This document shows positions 43,380-52,763 of a DNA stretch of 64,000 nucleotides, in pieces. The position numbers and the translations under genes are program-made. How positions within the stretch are numbered: position 1 is the stretch's first letter; every line of letters starts with the position of its first letter. A model generated the notes under the pieces. The model had not been told where the DNA came from and ran no database searches. It was given only the letters and a program-made list of their open reading frames with translations. This DNA is from Bradyrhizobium sp. BR13661 (lineage in GTDB: Bacteria > Pseudomonadota > Alphaproteobacteria > Rhizobiales > Xanthobacteraceae). The stretch is taken from contig NZ_JARXWB010000027.1 of the NCBI RefSeq assembly GCF_029892425.1, positions 47,088 to 111,087 of the forward strand, read 5' to 3'.

Positions 43380-44234
43380 ATGTCACAGACCATTGCTATC
43401 CTCGCGCCCGGTGCGATGGGCAGCGCGGTGGCGCGCCGCCTGAGCGAAAACGGTGCACGCGTGCTGACGTCGTTGAAAGGGCGAAGCGAGGCGACGCTGA
43501 AGCGCGCAGCGGATGCCGGCATGGTCGGTGCCGAGGACGAGGCGATCGCGGAGGCCGACATCATCCTCTCGATCGTGCCGCCGGGCGAGGCCGTGGCGCT
43601 GGCCGAGCGGCTCGCTGCCTTGATCGTGAAGCGCGCAAAGAAGCCAGTCGTGGTCGATTGCAACGCCGTCAATGTCGACACGGTGAAGCGGATCGAGGAC
43701 ATCATCGGATCGGCGCAAGCGCCCTTCGTCGACGGCGGCATCATCGGCTTTCCGCCGCAGCCGGGCGGCAAGAGCCCGGCCTTCTACGTGTCCGGCGAGC
43801 ACGCCAGGGATGTTGCGGTGCTGAAGGATTTCGGGCTCGACCTGCGCATCGTCGAAGGTCCGGTGGGTGCCGCCTCTGCGCTAAAAATGTCCTATGCCGG
43901 CATCGTCAAGGGGCTCGCCGGGATCGGGTCAGCCATGGTCGTTGCTGCAACGAAGGCGGGCGCTGCGGACGCGCTCCGCGACGAGCTCGCGCTCAGCCAG
44001 CCCGCGATCCTGGCGCGGCTCGAGGTCGCGCTGCCCGACATGATCCCGAAGGCCTATCGCTGGGTCGCGGAGATGCAGGAGATTTCGGGTTTTCTTGGAC
44101 CGGACCATCCGGCGAGCCAGATCTACGAAGGTTTTGCCAAATGGTTCGAGCATCTGGCCGCTGACGCGAAAGGCGAGGCGGTCGATGCGTCGCTGCTGAA
44201 GGCGTTCGCCGCCGGTGCCGCGAAGAAGGCCTGA
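43380..44234 (+). CDS. NAD(P)-dependent oxidoreductase with DUF1932 domain
   Basis: A 284-residue protein of the 6-phosphogluconate/beta-hydroxyacid dehydrogenase superfamily. The N-terminal Rossmann fold has IAILAPGAMGSAVARRL and the loop SIVPPGEA, and the motif VDGGIIGFPPQPGG is typical of the DUF1932 subgroup. The C-terminal helical domain includes ALKMSYAGIVKGLAGIGSAM with the conserved lysine. The substrate is unknown. It is followed 60 nt later by a ketopantoate reductase-like gene, another small NADPH enzyme. Confidence 0.88.
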   Translation: MSQTIAILAPGAMGSAVARRLSENGARVLTSLKGRSEATLKRAADAGMVGAEDEAIAEADIILSIVPPGEAVALAERLAALIVKRAKKPVVVDCNAVNVDTVKRIEDIIGSAQAPFVDGGIIGFPPQPGGKSPAFYVSGEHARDVAVLKDFGLDLRIVEGPVGAASALKMSYAGIVKGLAGIGSAMVVAATKAGAADALRDELALSQPAILARLEVALPDMIPKAYRWVAEMQEISGFLGPDHPASQIYEGFAKWFEHLAADAKGEAVDASLLKAFAAGAAKKA

Positions 44235-44294
44235 TCTTCACTTGTTTGGCGGCCAAAGCTTTGGCCAGTCCGGGAACATGGCGCAGGAGTTCAG

Positions 44295-45224
44295 ATGAGA
44301 GTGCTGGTGATCGGCGCAGGAGCGCTCGGAGGCTATTACGGAGCTTGCCTGGTCCGAGCGGGCGCCGACGTGACCTTTCTGGTGCGGGCCGGGCGTGCTG
44401 AGCAATTGCGGCGAGATGGATTGCGGGTCAAAAGCCCGCACGGCGACTTCACCGTGCAGCCGAAGATCCTGATGGCGAACGAGCTGAGCGAGCCCTTCGA
44501 CGTCGTGCTCGTCGGTGTGAAGGCCTATTCGCTCGACGATGCCATGAGCCAGTTTGCCCCGGCCGTTGGCCCGAGCACGATGCTTTTGCCGATCCTGAAC
44601 GGGCTGAAGCACATCGACGCCCTGACAGCGCGGTTCGGTGCTGAGCCCGTTCTCGGTGGGCTCGCCAATGTCAGTGCCGGGCTCGATGTGGATGGCCGTG
44701 TCGTTCAGTTCATGGCCAATCAGACCATCGTCTTTGGTGAAACCGAGGGTTCGCTGAGTGAGCGCACGCTGGCCCTGGAGAAGCTGTTCCAGGTCCCTGG
44801 GATCGACGTGCGTGCCAGCGAAGCGATCATGCAGGACATGTGGGAGAAGTTCGTCCAGCTCTCGACGCTTGCCGGAATTACCTGCCTGATGCGCGCCAGC
44901 ATCGGCGACATCCTGGCTGTGCCGAACGGCGAGCAATCGATCTTCCGCCTGTTCGCGGAATGCTGCACTGTTGCCACCGCCTCGGGTTTTGAGCCGCGCG
45001 CCCCGTTCATCGAGTTTGACCGAAAGCTGTTCACGACCCTGGACTCGCCGCTCAAGGCCTCGATGCTGCGCGACATCGAGCGCGGCTCGATCACCGAGTC
45101 TGAGCATATCCTGGGCGATATGGCCAACCGGGCCCGCAAGCTGAATATCGATACGCCGCTGCTGGATCTGGCACGCGCGCATGTCGCAGCCTACGAAGTC
45201 GGGCGGAGGCGTGCGGCGAGCTAG
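44295..45224 (+). CDS. panE: 2-dehydropantoate 2-reductase family protein
   Basis: A 309-residue protein with the ApbA/PanE start VLVIGAGALGGYYGACLVRA (the NADPH motif), the VGVKAYSLDDAM region and a catalytic lysine in MWEKFVQLSTLAGITCLMR. It reduces ketopantoate to pantoate for coenzyme A synthesis if it is the true PanE; paralogues with other substrates are common in rhizobia, so the symbol is tentative. The stop codon interlocks with the recG stop on the other strand (CTAG). Confidence 0.85.
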   Translation: MRVLVIGAGALGGYYGACLVRAGADVTFLVRAGRAEQLRRDGLRVKSPHGDFTVQPKILMANELSEPFDVVLVGVKAYSLDDAMSQFAPAVGPSTMLLPILNGLKHIDALTARFGAEPVLGGLANVSAGLDVDGRVVQFMANQTIVFGETEGSLSERTLALEKLFQVPGIDVRASEAIMQDMWEKFVQLSTLAGITCLMRASIGDILAVPNGEQSIFRLFAECCTVATASGFEPRAPFIEFDRKLFTTLDSPLKASMLRDIERGSITESEHILGDMANRARKLNIDTPLLDLARAHVAAYEVGRRRAAS

Positions 45225-47329
45225 CCCGCTCCGATCAGCGGGATCGCCTCGTCCCGCTCGTAGAGATACAGCAGGCAGCGCAGCGCTTCGCCGCGCTCGC
45301 CCTTCAGCTTCGGATCGTCCTTCATGATGCGTAGCGCCTCGTCGCGGGCCTGCGTGATGAGCTGGCCGTGGACCTCCGAGCGCGCGATGCGATAGCCGGG
45401 CAGGCCGCTCTGGCGCACGCCCAGCACGTCGCCTTCGCCGCGCAGCTTCAAATCCTCTTCGGCGATACGAAAGCCGTCGGTGGTCTCGCGGATCACCTTC
45501 AGCCGCGCCTTCGACATCTCGCCGAGCGGCTCCGAATAGAGCAAAATGCAGGTCGAGGCTTCCGAGCCGCGCCCGATACGACCGCGGAGCTGGTGCAGCT
45601 GGGCGAGACCAAAGCGCTCGGCGTTCTCGATCACCATGATGGTCGCGGCCGGCACGTCGACGCCGACCTCGACCACAGTGGTTGCGACCAGGAGGCCGAT
45701 CTCGTGGGCGGCGAACTGGCCCATGACCCGGTCCTTTTCGGTGCCCTTCATCTGGCCGTGGACGAGGCCGACGCGATCGCCAAAACGCTTCTGCAGGCTC
45801 TCGAAGCGCTTGGTCGCGTTGGTGAGATGCTCGGTGCCTTCGGCTTCGGATTCCTCGACCAGCGGGCAGATCCAGTAGACCAGCTTGCCGGATTCCAACG
45901 CGCGGCCGACGCCGTCCATGACCTCGCCGAGCCGGCTCATGGCAACAGTGCGGGTGTCGATCGGCTGGCGGCCAGCCGGCTTTTCGCGCAGCTCGCTGAT
46001 GTCCATGTCGCCGAAATAGGTCAGCACCAGCGTGCGCGGGATCGGCGTCGCGCTCAGCACGAGCACGTCGACGGCTTCGCCCTTCGAGGTCAATGCCAGC
46101 CGTTCACGCACACCGAAGCGGTGCTGTTCGTCGACGATGGCAAGCGCGAGATCATGGAAGATCACGTCGTCCTGGATCAGCGCATGCGTGCCGACGAGGA
46201 GATCGATCTCGCCCTCGGCAAGCTGGCTGATGATCTCGCGCCGCTCCTTACCCTTTTCGCGGCCGGTGAGGATCGCGACCCGCATGCCGGCGCGCTCGGC
46301 GAGTGGCGCGATGGTCTTGATGTGCTGGCGCGCCAGAATCTCGGTCGGCGCCATCAGCGCGGCCTGCTTGCCGACCTCGGCGACGGCGGCAGCAGCCAGC
46401 AGCGCCACCACGGTCTTGCCGGAGCCGACGTCGCCCTGGAGCAGGCGCAGCATGCGCACCGGCTGCTTCAGGTCTTCTGCAATGGCCGCCGCGGCATTGC
46501 GCTGGGAGGGCGTGAGCGCATAGGGCAGGGCATCGATGATCTTGTTGCGCAAATGCCCGTCGCCGGCATTGCGCACGCCGGCAGGCCGCCGGAGCTGCGC
46601 GCGGATCAGCGCCAGCGCGAGCTGGCCCGCGAGCAGTTCGTCGAAGGCGAGACGCGACCAGTAACGCCGATCGGGCAGGATGTCCGTGAGCTCGACCGGC
46701 TGGTGCACGCGGTGAAGCGCTTCTGCGACCGGCGGGAAATCGCAGCGGCGCAGCACGTCCGGGCTGATCCATTCCGGCAAGGCCGGCAATTTCTGCAACG
46801 CCTGTGCGATCGCGCGACGCAGCGAGCCGAGCGCGAGGCCCTCGGTGAGCGGATAGACCGGATCGATCCCTGAGAGCTTCGAGATCGCCTCCTCGTCGAG
46901 CACGCGGTCGGGATGCACGATCTGCGGGATGCCGTCATACATCTGCAGCGTGCCGGAGACGTAGCGTTTCTCGCCCATCGGCAGCAGCTTTTCGACATAG
47001 CCCGGCTTGGCGCGAAAGAACGTCAGGACGACGTCGCCGGTATCGTCGCTGGCATAGACCAGATACGGCGCGCGCGAATTGCGCGGCGGGGGCGGGCGGT
47101 GGCGGTCGACGGTGACCTCCAGCGTCACCATGGTTCCCTGGACCGCGTCGCGGATCTTCGGCCGCGCACGGCGGTCGATCACCTGGCTCGGCAGATGCAG
47201 CAGCAGGTCCACCAGCCGCGGCGTCTCGCTGCGGCTGAGCAGATATTGCAGCAGCTTGTCCTGCTTCGGGCCGACGCCGGGCAGGCTGGTCACGGGAGCA
47301 AATAGCGGATTGAGCAGGCTGGGGCGCAT
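45221..47329 (-). CDS. recG: ATP-dependent DNA helicase RecG
   Basis: The start is ATG 47329 (MRPSLLNPLFAPVTSLPGVG), giving 702 residues. It has the wedge/OB domain with LPSQVIDRRARP, the helicase core with Walker A GDVGSGKTVVALLAAA and motif II VDEQHRFGVRERLA, then SATPIPRTL, and the C-terminal helicase part with QLHQLRGRIGRGSEAS. It remodels stalled forks and branched DNA. The open frame extends 38 codons upstream without support. It is divergent from sdhE and mfd. Confidence 0.97.
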   Translation of the reverse strand: MRPSLLNPLFAPVTSLPGVGPKQDKLLQYLLSRSETPRLVDLLLHLPSQVIDRRARPKIRDAVQGTMVTLEVTVDRHRPPPPRNSRAPYLVYASDDTGDVVLTFFRAKPGYVEKLLPMGEKRYVSGTLQMYDGIPQIVHPDRVLDEEAISKLSGIDPVYPLTEGLALGSLRRAIAQALQKLPALPEWISPDVLRRCDFPPVAEALHRVHQPVELTDILPDRRYWSRLAFDELLAGQLALALIRAQLRRPAGVRNAGDGHLRNKIIDALPYALTPSQRNAAAAIAEDLKQPVRMLRLLQGDVGSGKTVVALLAAAAVAEVGKQAALMAPTEILARQHIKTIAPLAERAGMRVAILTGREKGKERREIISQLAEGEIDLLVGTHALIQDDVIFHDLALAIVDEQHRFGVRERLALTSKGEAVDVLVLSATPIPRTLVLTYFGDMDISELREKPAGRQPIDTRTVAMSRLGEVMDGVGRALESGKLVYWICPLVEESEAEGTEHLTNATKRFESLQKRFGDRVGLVHGQMKGTEKDRVMGQFAAHEIGLLVATTVVEVGVDVPAATIMVIENAERFGLAQLHQLRGRIGRGSEASTCILLYSEPLGEMSKARLKVIRETTDGFRIAEEDLKLRGEGDVLGVRQSGLPGYRIARSEVHGQLITQARDEALRIMKDDPKLKGERGEALRCLLYLYERDEAIPLIGAG

Positions 47330-47514
47330 GGATGCGAATCTAGGATCGTTTCGGCCCGTCTTGCCCGGCTTTGTCGAGGGCATCCACGGCTTTTTTTGTG
47401 AGCCTTCGCAGCCATCAAGCCATGCCAAATCGAGGGCTGACACGGCAGGTTCGAGTGGCTATATCACGGCGGCCCGGCACGTCCGGGCTTTCGGCGTTTG
47501 ACTGGATTTGAGAC

Positions 47515-47805
47515 ATGACGGGAACGACACGATCGAGCAAGGGACTGGACGACCGCCGCAAGCGGCTCCTGTTCCGCTGCTGGCACCGCGGCACGCGCGA
47601 GATGGACCTGATCCTCGGCCGCTTCGCGGATGCCGAGATCGGCACTCTCTCTGACGCCGAGCTGACCGAGCTCGAGGCGCTGCTCGAGGTCAACGATCCC
47701 GATCTCTATGCCGCCATCACCGGTGACAAGCTGCTGCCAGCCGATGTCACCGGCGCGCTGTTTGCCCGGATCAAGGCCTATCCGATCGCGGACGGCAACG
47801 TATGA
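47515..47805 (+). CDS. sdhE: Succinate dehydrogenase assembly factor SdhE/Sdh5 family
   Basis: A 96-residue protein with the family motif RGTREMDLILGRF (the conserved RGxxE) near residues 27-39. The family assists covalent attachment of FAD to the flavoprotein subunit of succinate dehydrogenase. The N-terminal 15 residues are a polar extension typical of alphaproteobacteria. It overlaps mfd by 4 nt (ATGA), a common sdhE-mfd arrangement, although the two products have unrelated roles. Confidence 0.93.
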   Translation: MTGTTRSSKGLDDRRKRLLFRCWHRGTREMDLILGRFADAEIGTLSDAELTELEALLEVNDPDLYAAITGDKLLPADVTGALFARIKAYPIADGNV

Positions 47806-50800
47806 AGCAGGGGATGAAATCTCCGGCCGAGCTGCTTTCGCCCGGCCGTGCGCTGACGCTTGCCAATGTCGCCGAGGGCGCCGAGGGCCTCGTCGTCTCG
47901 GATCTGGCGCGTGCTATCGCGGCGCGGCCGAAAAAGCCGGCTGTCAGCCTGGCCGTGGTGTGCCGCGACGGCGGGCGGATGCAGCAGCTCGAACGCGCGC
48001 TGCAATTCTTCGCGCCCGATCTGCCGGTGCTGACGTTTCCGGCCTGGGACTGCCAGCCCTATGACCGCGTCTCACCGCATGGCGGCATTCTGGCGCAACG
48101 CCTGACCACGCTGGCCCGGCTCGGAGCGCTCACCGGCAGCGACAAGCCGCTGATCGTGCTGACCACGGTGAACGCCGTCGTGCAGCGCGTGCCGGCGCGC
48201 GAGTTGGTCGCGGCGCAGGCGCTGTCGGTCGCGCCCGGCAATGTCGTGCCGATGGACACCATCGTCGCCTGGCTCGAGCATAACGGCTACAACCGCTCTT
48301 CCACGGTGCGCGAGCCCGGCGAGTACGCCGTGCGCGGCGGCATCCTCGACCTGTTTCCGGCCGGCCTCGAACAGCCCGTGCGCTTCGACTTCTTCGGCGA
48401 CAGCCTGGAATCGATCCGCTCCTTCGACGCCGAGACCCAGCGCACGCTGCTCGACATGCGCTCGCTCGATCTGGTGCCGATCTCGGAATTCCAGCTCGTC
48501 ACAGACACCATCCGACGCTTTCGCATGGGCTATGTCGCCGAGTTCGGCGCGCCCGAGCGCGACGATGCGCTCTACGAGGCGGTCAGCGAAGGCCGCCGCC
48601 ATCCCGGCATGGAGCACTGGCTGCCGCTGTTCCAGGACCGGATGGACACGCTGTTCGATTATCTGCAAGGCGCCGCCGTCGCGATCGAGCCGCAGGCCGA
48701 GGACGCCGTCCGCGAACGCTTCAAGCAGATCCAGGATTATTACGAGGCCCGCCGCGATGCGATGGAGCATCCCGGTGGCGGCGCCATTTACAAGCCGTTG
48801 CCACCGGACCGGCTCTATCTGACAGAGGACGAGTGGAGCAAGCGCGAACGCGACATGTCGCTGATCCGGCTGACGGCGTTCTCCGTGCCGACCGACGGCA
48901 CCAGCGTTGTCGACGCTGGCGCCCGTAAGGGCCGCGATTTCGCGCCTGAACGCAACGACAGCACGGTCAATGTGTTCGAATCCGTCGTCAGCCACGTCAT
49001 GGCGCTGCAGGCGAGCCGCAAGAAGGTCGTGATCGCGCTGTGGAGCGAGGGCTCGCGCGACCGCATGACGTCCATGCTGCGCGATCACAAGCTGACCCAC
49101 ACCACCAGCGTCAATGCCTGGCGGACGGTGCAGGCGACCCCGCGCAACGAGACCATGCTCGCCGTGCTTGGTCTCGAGAGCGGTTTCGAGACCGACGAGA
49201 TCGCTGTCATCAGCGAGCAGGACATTCTGGGCGATCGCCTGGTTCGCCCGCGCAAGGCGAGCCGCAAGCTCGACAATTTCATCTCGGAGGTGACGAGCCT
49301 CACGGCGGGCGACATCGTCGTTCACGTCGATCACGGCATCGGCCGCTTCATCGGCCTGCAGACGCTGGACGTCGCCGGCGCGCCGCATGACTGTCTCGAG
49401 CTGCATTACGCCGCCGAGACAAAATTGTTCCTGCCGGTCGAAAATATCGAGCTGTTGTCGCGCTACGGCTCCGACCAGACCACGGTCGAGCTCGATCGTC
49501 TCGGCGGCTCCGGCTGGCAGACCCGCAAGGCCAAGCTGAAGAACCGCATCCGCGAGATTGCGGGCGAGCTGATCAAGATCGCCGCCGCGCGCCATTTGCA
49601 CGAGGCGCCCAAGCTGCCGGTACAGCCAGGCCTTTACGATGAGTTTTGCGCACGCTTCCCCTATGACGAGACCGAGGACCAGCTCGGCGCCATCGAGTCC
49701 ACGCTGAAGGACCTCGAGCTCGGCCGTCCCATGGACCGGCTGATCTGCGGCGACGTCGGCTTCGGCAAGACCGAGGTGGCGCTGCGTGCGGCCTTCGCCG
49801 TTGCGCTCGAAGGCAAGCAGGTTGCGGTCGTGGTGCCGACCACGCTTCTAGCGCGTCAGCATGCCAAAACCTTCACCGAGCGCTTCAAGGGCTTTCCTGT
49901 GAACGTGGCGCAGGCCTCGCGCCTGGTCGCGACCAAGGAGCTGAACCTGGTCAAGAAGGGCCTCGCCGACGGTTCGGTCGATATCGTCGTCGGCACCCAC
50001 GCGCTGCTCGGCAAGGCCATCAAGTTCCGCGATCTCGGCCTCGTTATCGTCGACGAGGAGCAGCATTTCGGCGTCACCCACAAGGAGCGGCTGAAGGCGC
50101 TGCGCTCCGAGGTGCACGTGCTGACGCTGTCGGCAACCCCGATCCCGCGCACGCTGCAGCTGGCGCTGACCGGCGTCCGCGAGCTCTCGATCATTGCCTC
50201 TCCCCCGGTCGACCGCCTTGCGGTGCGCACCTTCGTCGCCCCGCATGATCCCTTGATGATCCGCGAGGCGCTGCTGCGCGAGCGCTATCGCGGCGGCCAG
50301 GCGTTCTACGTGGTGCCGCGCATCGACGACCTCGCCGAGGTCAAGGATTTCCTCGACAAGAATGTGCCGGAGATGAAGATCGCCGTCGCGCACGGCCAGA
50401 TGCCGCCCGCCGTGATCGAGGACATCATGACCGCGTTCTACGACGGCAAATTCGACATCCTGCTGTCGACCACGATCGTGGAATCCGGCCTCGACATTCC
50501 CAACGCCAACACGCTGATCGTGCACCGCGCCGACATGTTCGGCCTTGCCCAGCTCTACCAGCTGCGCGGGCGTGTCGGCCGTTCCAAGCTGCGGGCCTAT
50601 GCGCTGTTCACGCTGCCGGCACAGCAGAAGATCACGGCGCAGGCCGAACGGCGCCTCACCGTGCTGCAATCGCTGGAGACGCTGGGCGCAGGCTTCCAGC
50701 TCGCTTCGCACGACCTTGATATCAGAGGCGCCGGCAATCTGCTCGGCGAGGAGCAGTCGGGCCACATCAAGGAAGTCGGCTTCGAGCTCTACCAGTCGAT

Positions 50801-51320
50801 GCTGGAAGAGGCGATCGTCAACCTCAAGGCCGGCGTGTCCGAGCCCGCCGCCGACCGCTGGTCGCCGACCATCACCATCGGCATGCCCGTGCTCATTCCT
50901 GATGATTACGTCGGCGATCTTTCGGTGCGGCTGTCGCTGTACCGGCGTCTCGCCGATCTCGACAGCGAAGAGGAGATCGAGAACTTTGGCGCCGAGATGC
51001 GCGATCGTTTCGGCGTGCTGCCCGACGAGGTGCGCTATCTCTTCAAGGTTGCTGCCATCAAGGCGTTCTGCCGCCAGGCCAATGTCGAGAAGATCGATGC
51101 CGGTCCGAAGGGCGCCGTCATCACCTTCCGCGACAATTCTTTCGCCTATCCCGATCGCCTGGTGTCGTTCATCAAGAGCTACGGCCAGGCCGCCAAGGTG
51201 CGGCCCGACATGAAGGTGGTGTTCCTGCAGGACTGGGAGACGCCGGAAGAGCGCCTTGTTGGCACCACGGAGATCATGCGGCAATTGGCGCAGCTCGCTC
51301 AGAAAAAAAAGGCGGCGTAG
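47802..51320 (+). CDS. mfd: Transcription-repair coupling factor Mfd
   Basis: A 1172-residue full-length Mfd. It has a UvrB-like N-terminal module (PAWDCQPYDRVSPHGGILAQ, GGILDLFPAG), the RNA polymerase-interaction domain (LTAGDIVVHVDHGIGRFIGL) and the translocase core, with Walker A GDVGFGKTEVALRAAF, DEEQHFGV, SATPIPRTL and QLRGRVGRSK. A C-terminal regulatory domain follows. It removes stalled RNA polymerase at DNA lesions and recruits UvrA. The last codons include a run of eight A, encoding Lys-Lys-Lys. Confidence 0.97.
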   Translation: MKQGMKSPAELLSPGRALTLANVAEGAEGLVVSDLARAIAARPKKPAVSLAVVCRDGGRMQQLERALQFFAPDLPVLTFPAWDCQPYDRVSPHGGILAQRLTTLARLGALTGSDKPLIVLTTVNAVVQRVPARELVAAQALSVAPGNVVPMDTIVAWLEHNGYNRSSTVREPGEYAVRGGILDLFPAGLEQPVRFDFFGDSLESIRSFDAETQRTLLDMRSLDLVPISEFQLVTDTIRRFRMGYVAEFGAPERDDALYEAVSEGRRHPGMEHWLPLFQDRMDTLFDYLQGAAVAIEPQAEDAVRERFKQIQDYYEARRDAMEHPGGGAIYKPLPPDRLYLTEDEWSKRERDMSLIRLTAFSVPTDGTSVVDAGARKGRDFAPERNDSTVNVFESVVSHVMALQASRKKVVIALWSEGSRDRMTSMLRDHKLTHTTSVNAWRTVQATPRNETMLAVLGLESGFETDEIAVISEQDILGDRLVRPRKASRKLDNFISEVTSLTAGDIVVHVDHGIGRFIGLQTLDVAGAPHDCLELHYAAETKLFLPVENIELLSRYGSDQTTVELDRLGGSGWQTRKAKLKNRIREIAGELIKIAAARHLHEAPKLPVQPGLYDEFCARFPYDETEDQLGAIESTLKDLELGRPMDRLICGDVGFGKTEVALRAAFAVALEGKQVAVVVPTTLLARQHAKTFTERFKGFPVNVAQASRLVATKELNLVKKGLADGSVDIVVGTHALLGKAIKFRDLGLVIVDEEQHFGVTHKERLKALRSEVHVLTLSATPIPRTLQLALTGVRELSIIASPPVDRLAVRTFVAPHDPLMIREALLRERYRGGQAFYVVPRIDDLAEVKDFLDKNVPEMKIAVAHGQMPPAVIEDIMTAFYDGKFDILLSTTIVESGLDIPNANTLIVHRADMFGLAQLYQLRGRVGRSKLRAYALFTLPAQQKITAQAERRLTVLQSLETLGAGFQLASHDLDIRGAGNLLGEEQSGHIKEVGFELYQSMLEEAIVNLKAGVSEPAADRWSPTITIGMPVLIPDDYVGDLSVRLSLYRRLADLDSEEEIENFGAEMRDRFGVLPDEVRYLFKVAAIKAFCRQANVEKIDAGPKGAVITFRDNSFAYPDRLVSFIKSYGQAAKVRPDMKVVFLQDWETPEERLVGTTEIMRQLAQLAQKKKAA

Positions 51321-51545
51321 TCCGTAGTATTGCGGAGGCGGCGCAGCGCGATACCGCTTTGCCCTGCCACAGTCTGAAAAGCGACATGCGGACACTTGCG
51401 GAATGACCAACCAGCCGCCAGATTCCGAATTTGCTAACTGAGTCCTGCGTACCGTATCCGTCGATCCGCGACTGGTTTACCGGCCGCGGGTTTTTTATAC
51501 CGGTTGCGGGGTGGCCCGCACGTCGAAACAGCTGAGGTCGTGCGC

Positions 51546-52724
51546 GTGTCCATCAATACCGGTTCGGGCCAGAAGTCAGAGCGCGACCACGACGATGTCA
51601 TGTATCCGCAGGTCCTGCCGTTCGTCTTGATCCACGTGGGATGCGTTGCTGCGGTCTGGTCTGGCGTCACGTGGCAGGCGGTTGCGACGTGCGCCGCGTT
51701 GTATTGGTTGCGCATGTTCGGGATCACCGGCGGATATCATCGGTACTTCTCGCATCGATCCTACGCAACGAGCCGGGTGTTCCAGTTCATCCTGGCCTTC
51801 CTTGCCCAGAGCAGCGCTCAGAAGAGCGTTCTTTGGTGGGCTGCCAAGCACCGCCACCATCATCTTCACTCGGACACAGTGCAGGATGTGCATTCACCCC
51901 GGCACAAGGGTTTCGTGTACAGCCATGTCGGCTGGATCTTTTACCGGCAGCACGATGCGACCGACCTGGTGAAAGTCGCTGATCTGGCGTCTTATCCCGA
52001 GTTGATGTGGCTGCACCGGCTGGAGCTGTTGCCGCCGATCGTGCTCGCGGGTCTATGCTTCCTGGTTGCGGGCTGGTCGGGGCTCGTGGTCGGATTTCTC
52101 TGGAGCACCGTTCTTCTCTATCACGCCACGTTCTGCATCAACTCGCTCGCCCATGGTCACGGGCGCAAGCGCTATGTGACCGGTGATGACTCCCGCAACA
52201 ACTGGCTGCTGGCCCTGCTGACGATGGGCGAGGGATGGCACAACAACCATCACGCCTACCAGGCGAGCGTGCGACAGGGCTTCCACTGGTACGAGATTGA
52301 TCTCACTTATTACGTTCTGGTGGCCTTGTCCTGGTTCGGGATTGTGCGGGATCTGAAGATGCCGCCCGAGCAGGTTCTGCGCAATGAGCATCGGCTGGGA
52401 TCACGCGTGGTCAAGCAGGCGGCCGAGCAGCTCGCCGCTCGCTTCAATCCCGAGCACATCGCGCATGCGATCAGGGCGTCGATCCACGAGACCGAATTGT
52501 CGGTGCGGGACACGCTCCATCAGTTGCAGCACCGGGCAGATCTTCGCCTGTCCAGCATGCCGACCCGCGATCAGTTGTTGGCCGAAGCGCAGCGCATGTT
52601 CGCCAAGACCATATCCCTGGACGACATCGTCGACCGCGCCTACGAACTCTTGAATGACTCCGTCGGTTTTCTCCTGGCCGCGCCCGCTCTGGCGACCCAC
52701 GCGAAATCCAAGGGTCGCGTTTAG
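51546..52724 (+). CDS. Acyl-CoA/fatty-acid delta-9 desaturase
   Basis: The preferred start is GTG 51546, with GAGG 8 nt upstream, giving 392 residues; GTG 51540 and TTG 51504 are alternatives. The membrane di-iron desaturase shows all three histidine boxes: HRYFSH, HRHHH and HNNHHAY, with the usual helix spacing between them. The C-terminal 100 residues are an added helical region (HAIRASIHETELSVRDTLHQ and on) beyond the catalytic part. It introduces a double bond in saturated acyl chains. Transcribed alone. Confidence 0.92.
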   Translation: MSINTGSGQKSERDHDDVMYPQVLPFVLIHVGCVAAVWSGVTWQAVATCAALYWLRMFGITGGYHRYFSHRSYATSRVFQFILAFLAQSSAQKSVLWWAAKHRHHHLHSDTVQDVHSPRHKGFVYSHVGWIFYRQHDATDLVKVADLASYPELMWLHRLELLPPIVLAGLCFLVAGWSGLVVGFLWSTVLLYHATFCINSLAHGHGRKRYVTGDDSRNNWLLALLTMGEGWHNNHHAYQASVRQGFHWYEIDLTYYVLVALSWFGIVRDLKMPPEQVLRNEHRLGSRVVKQAAEQLAARFNPEHIAHAIRASIHETELSVRDTLHQLQHRADLRLSSMPTRDQLLAEAQRMFAKTISLDDIVDRAYELLNDSVGFLLAAPALATHAKSKGRV

Positions 52725-52763
52725 CGCGCAGTTATTTCTCCCGGAGGCGTCGCGAACGGATGG

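Noticed and set aside
49848..51410. 520-codon minus-strand frame opposite mfd
   Set aside because: Antisense shadow; no start context or domain.
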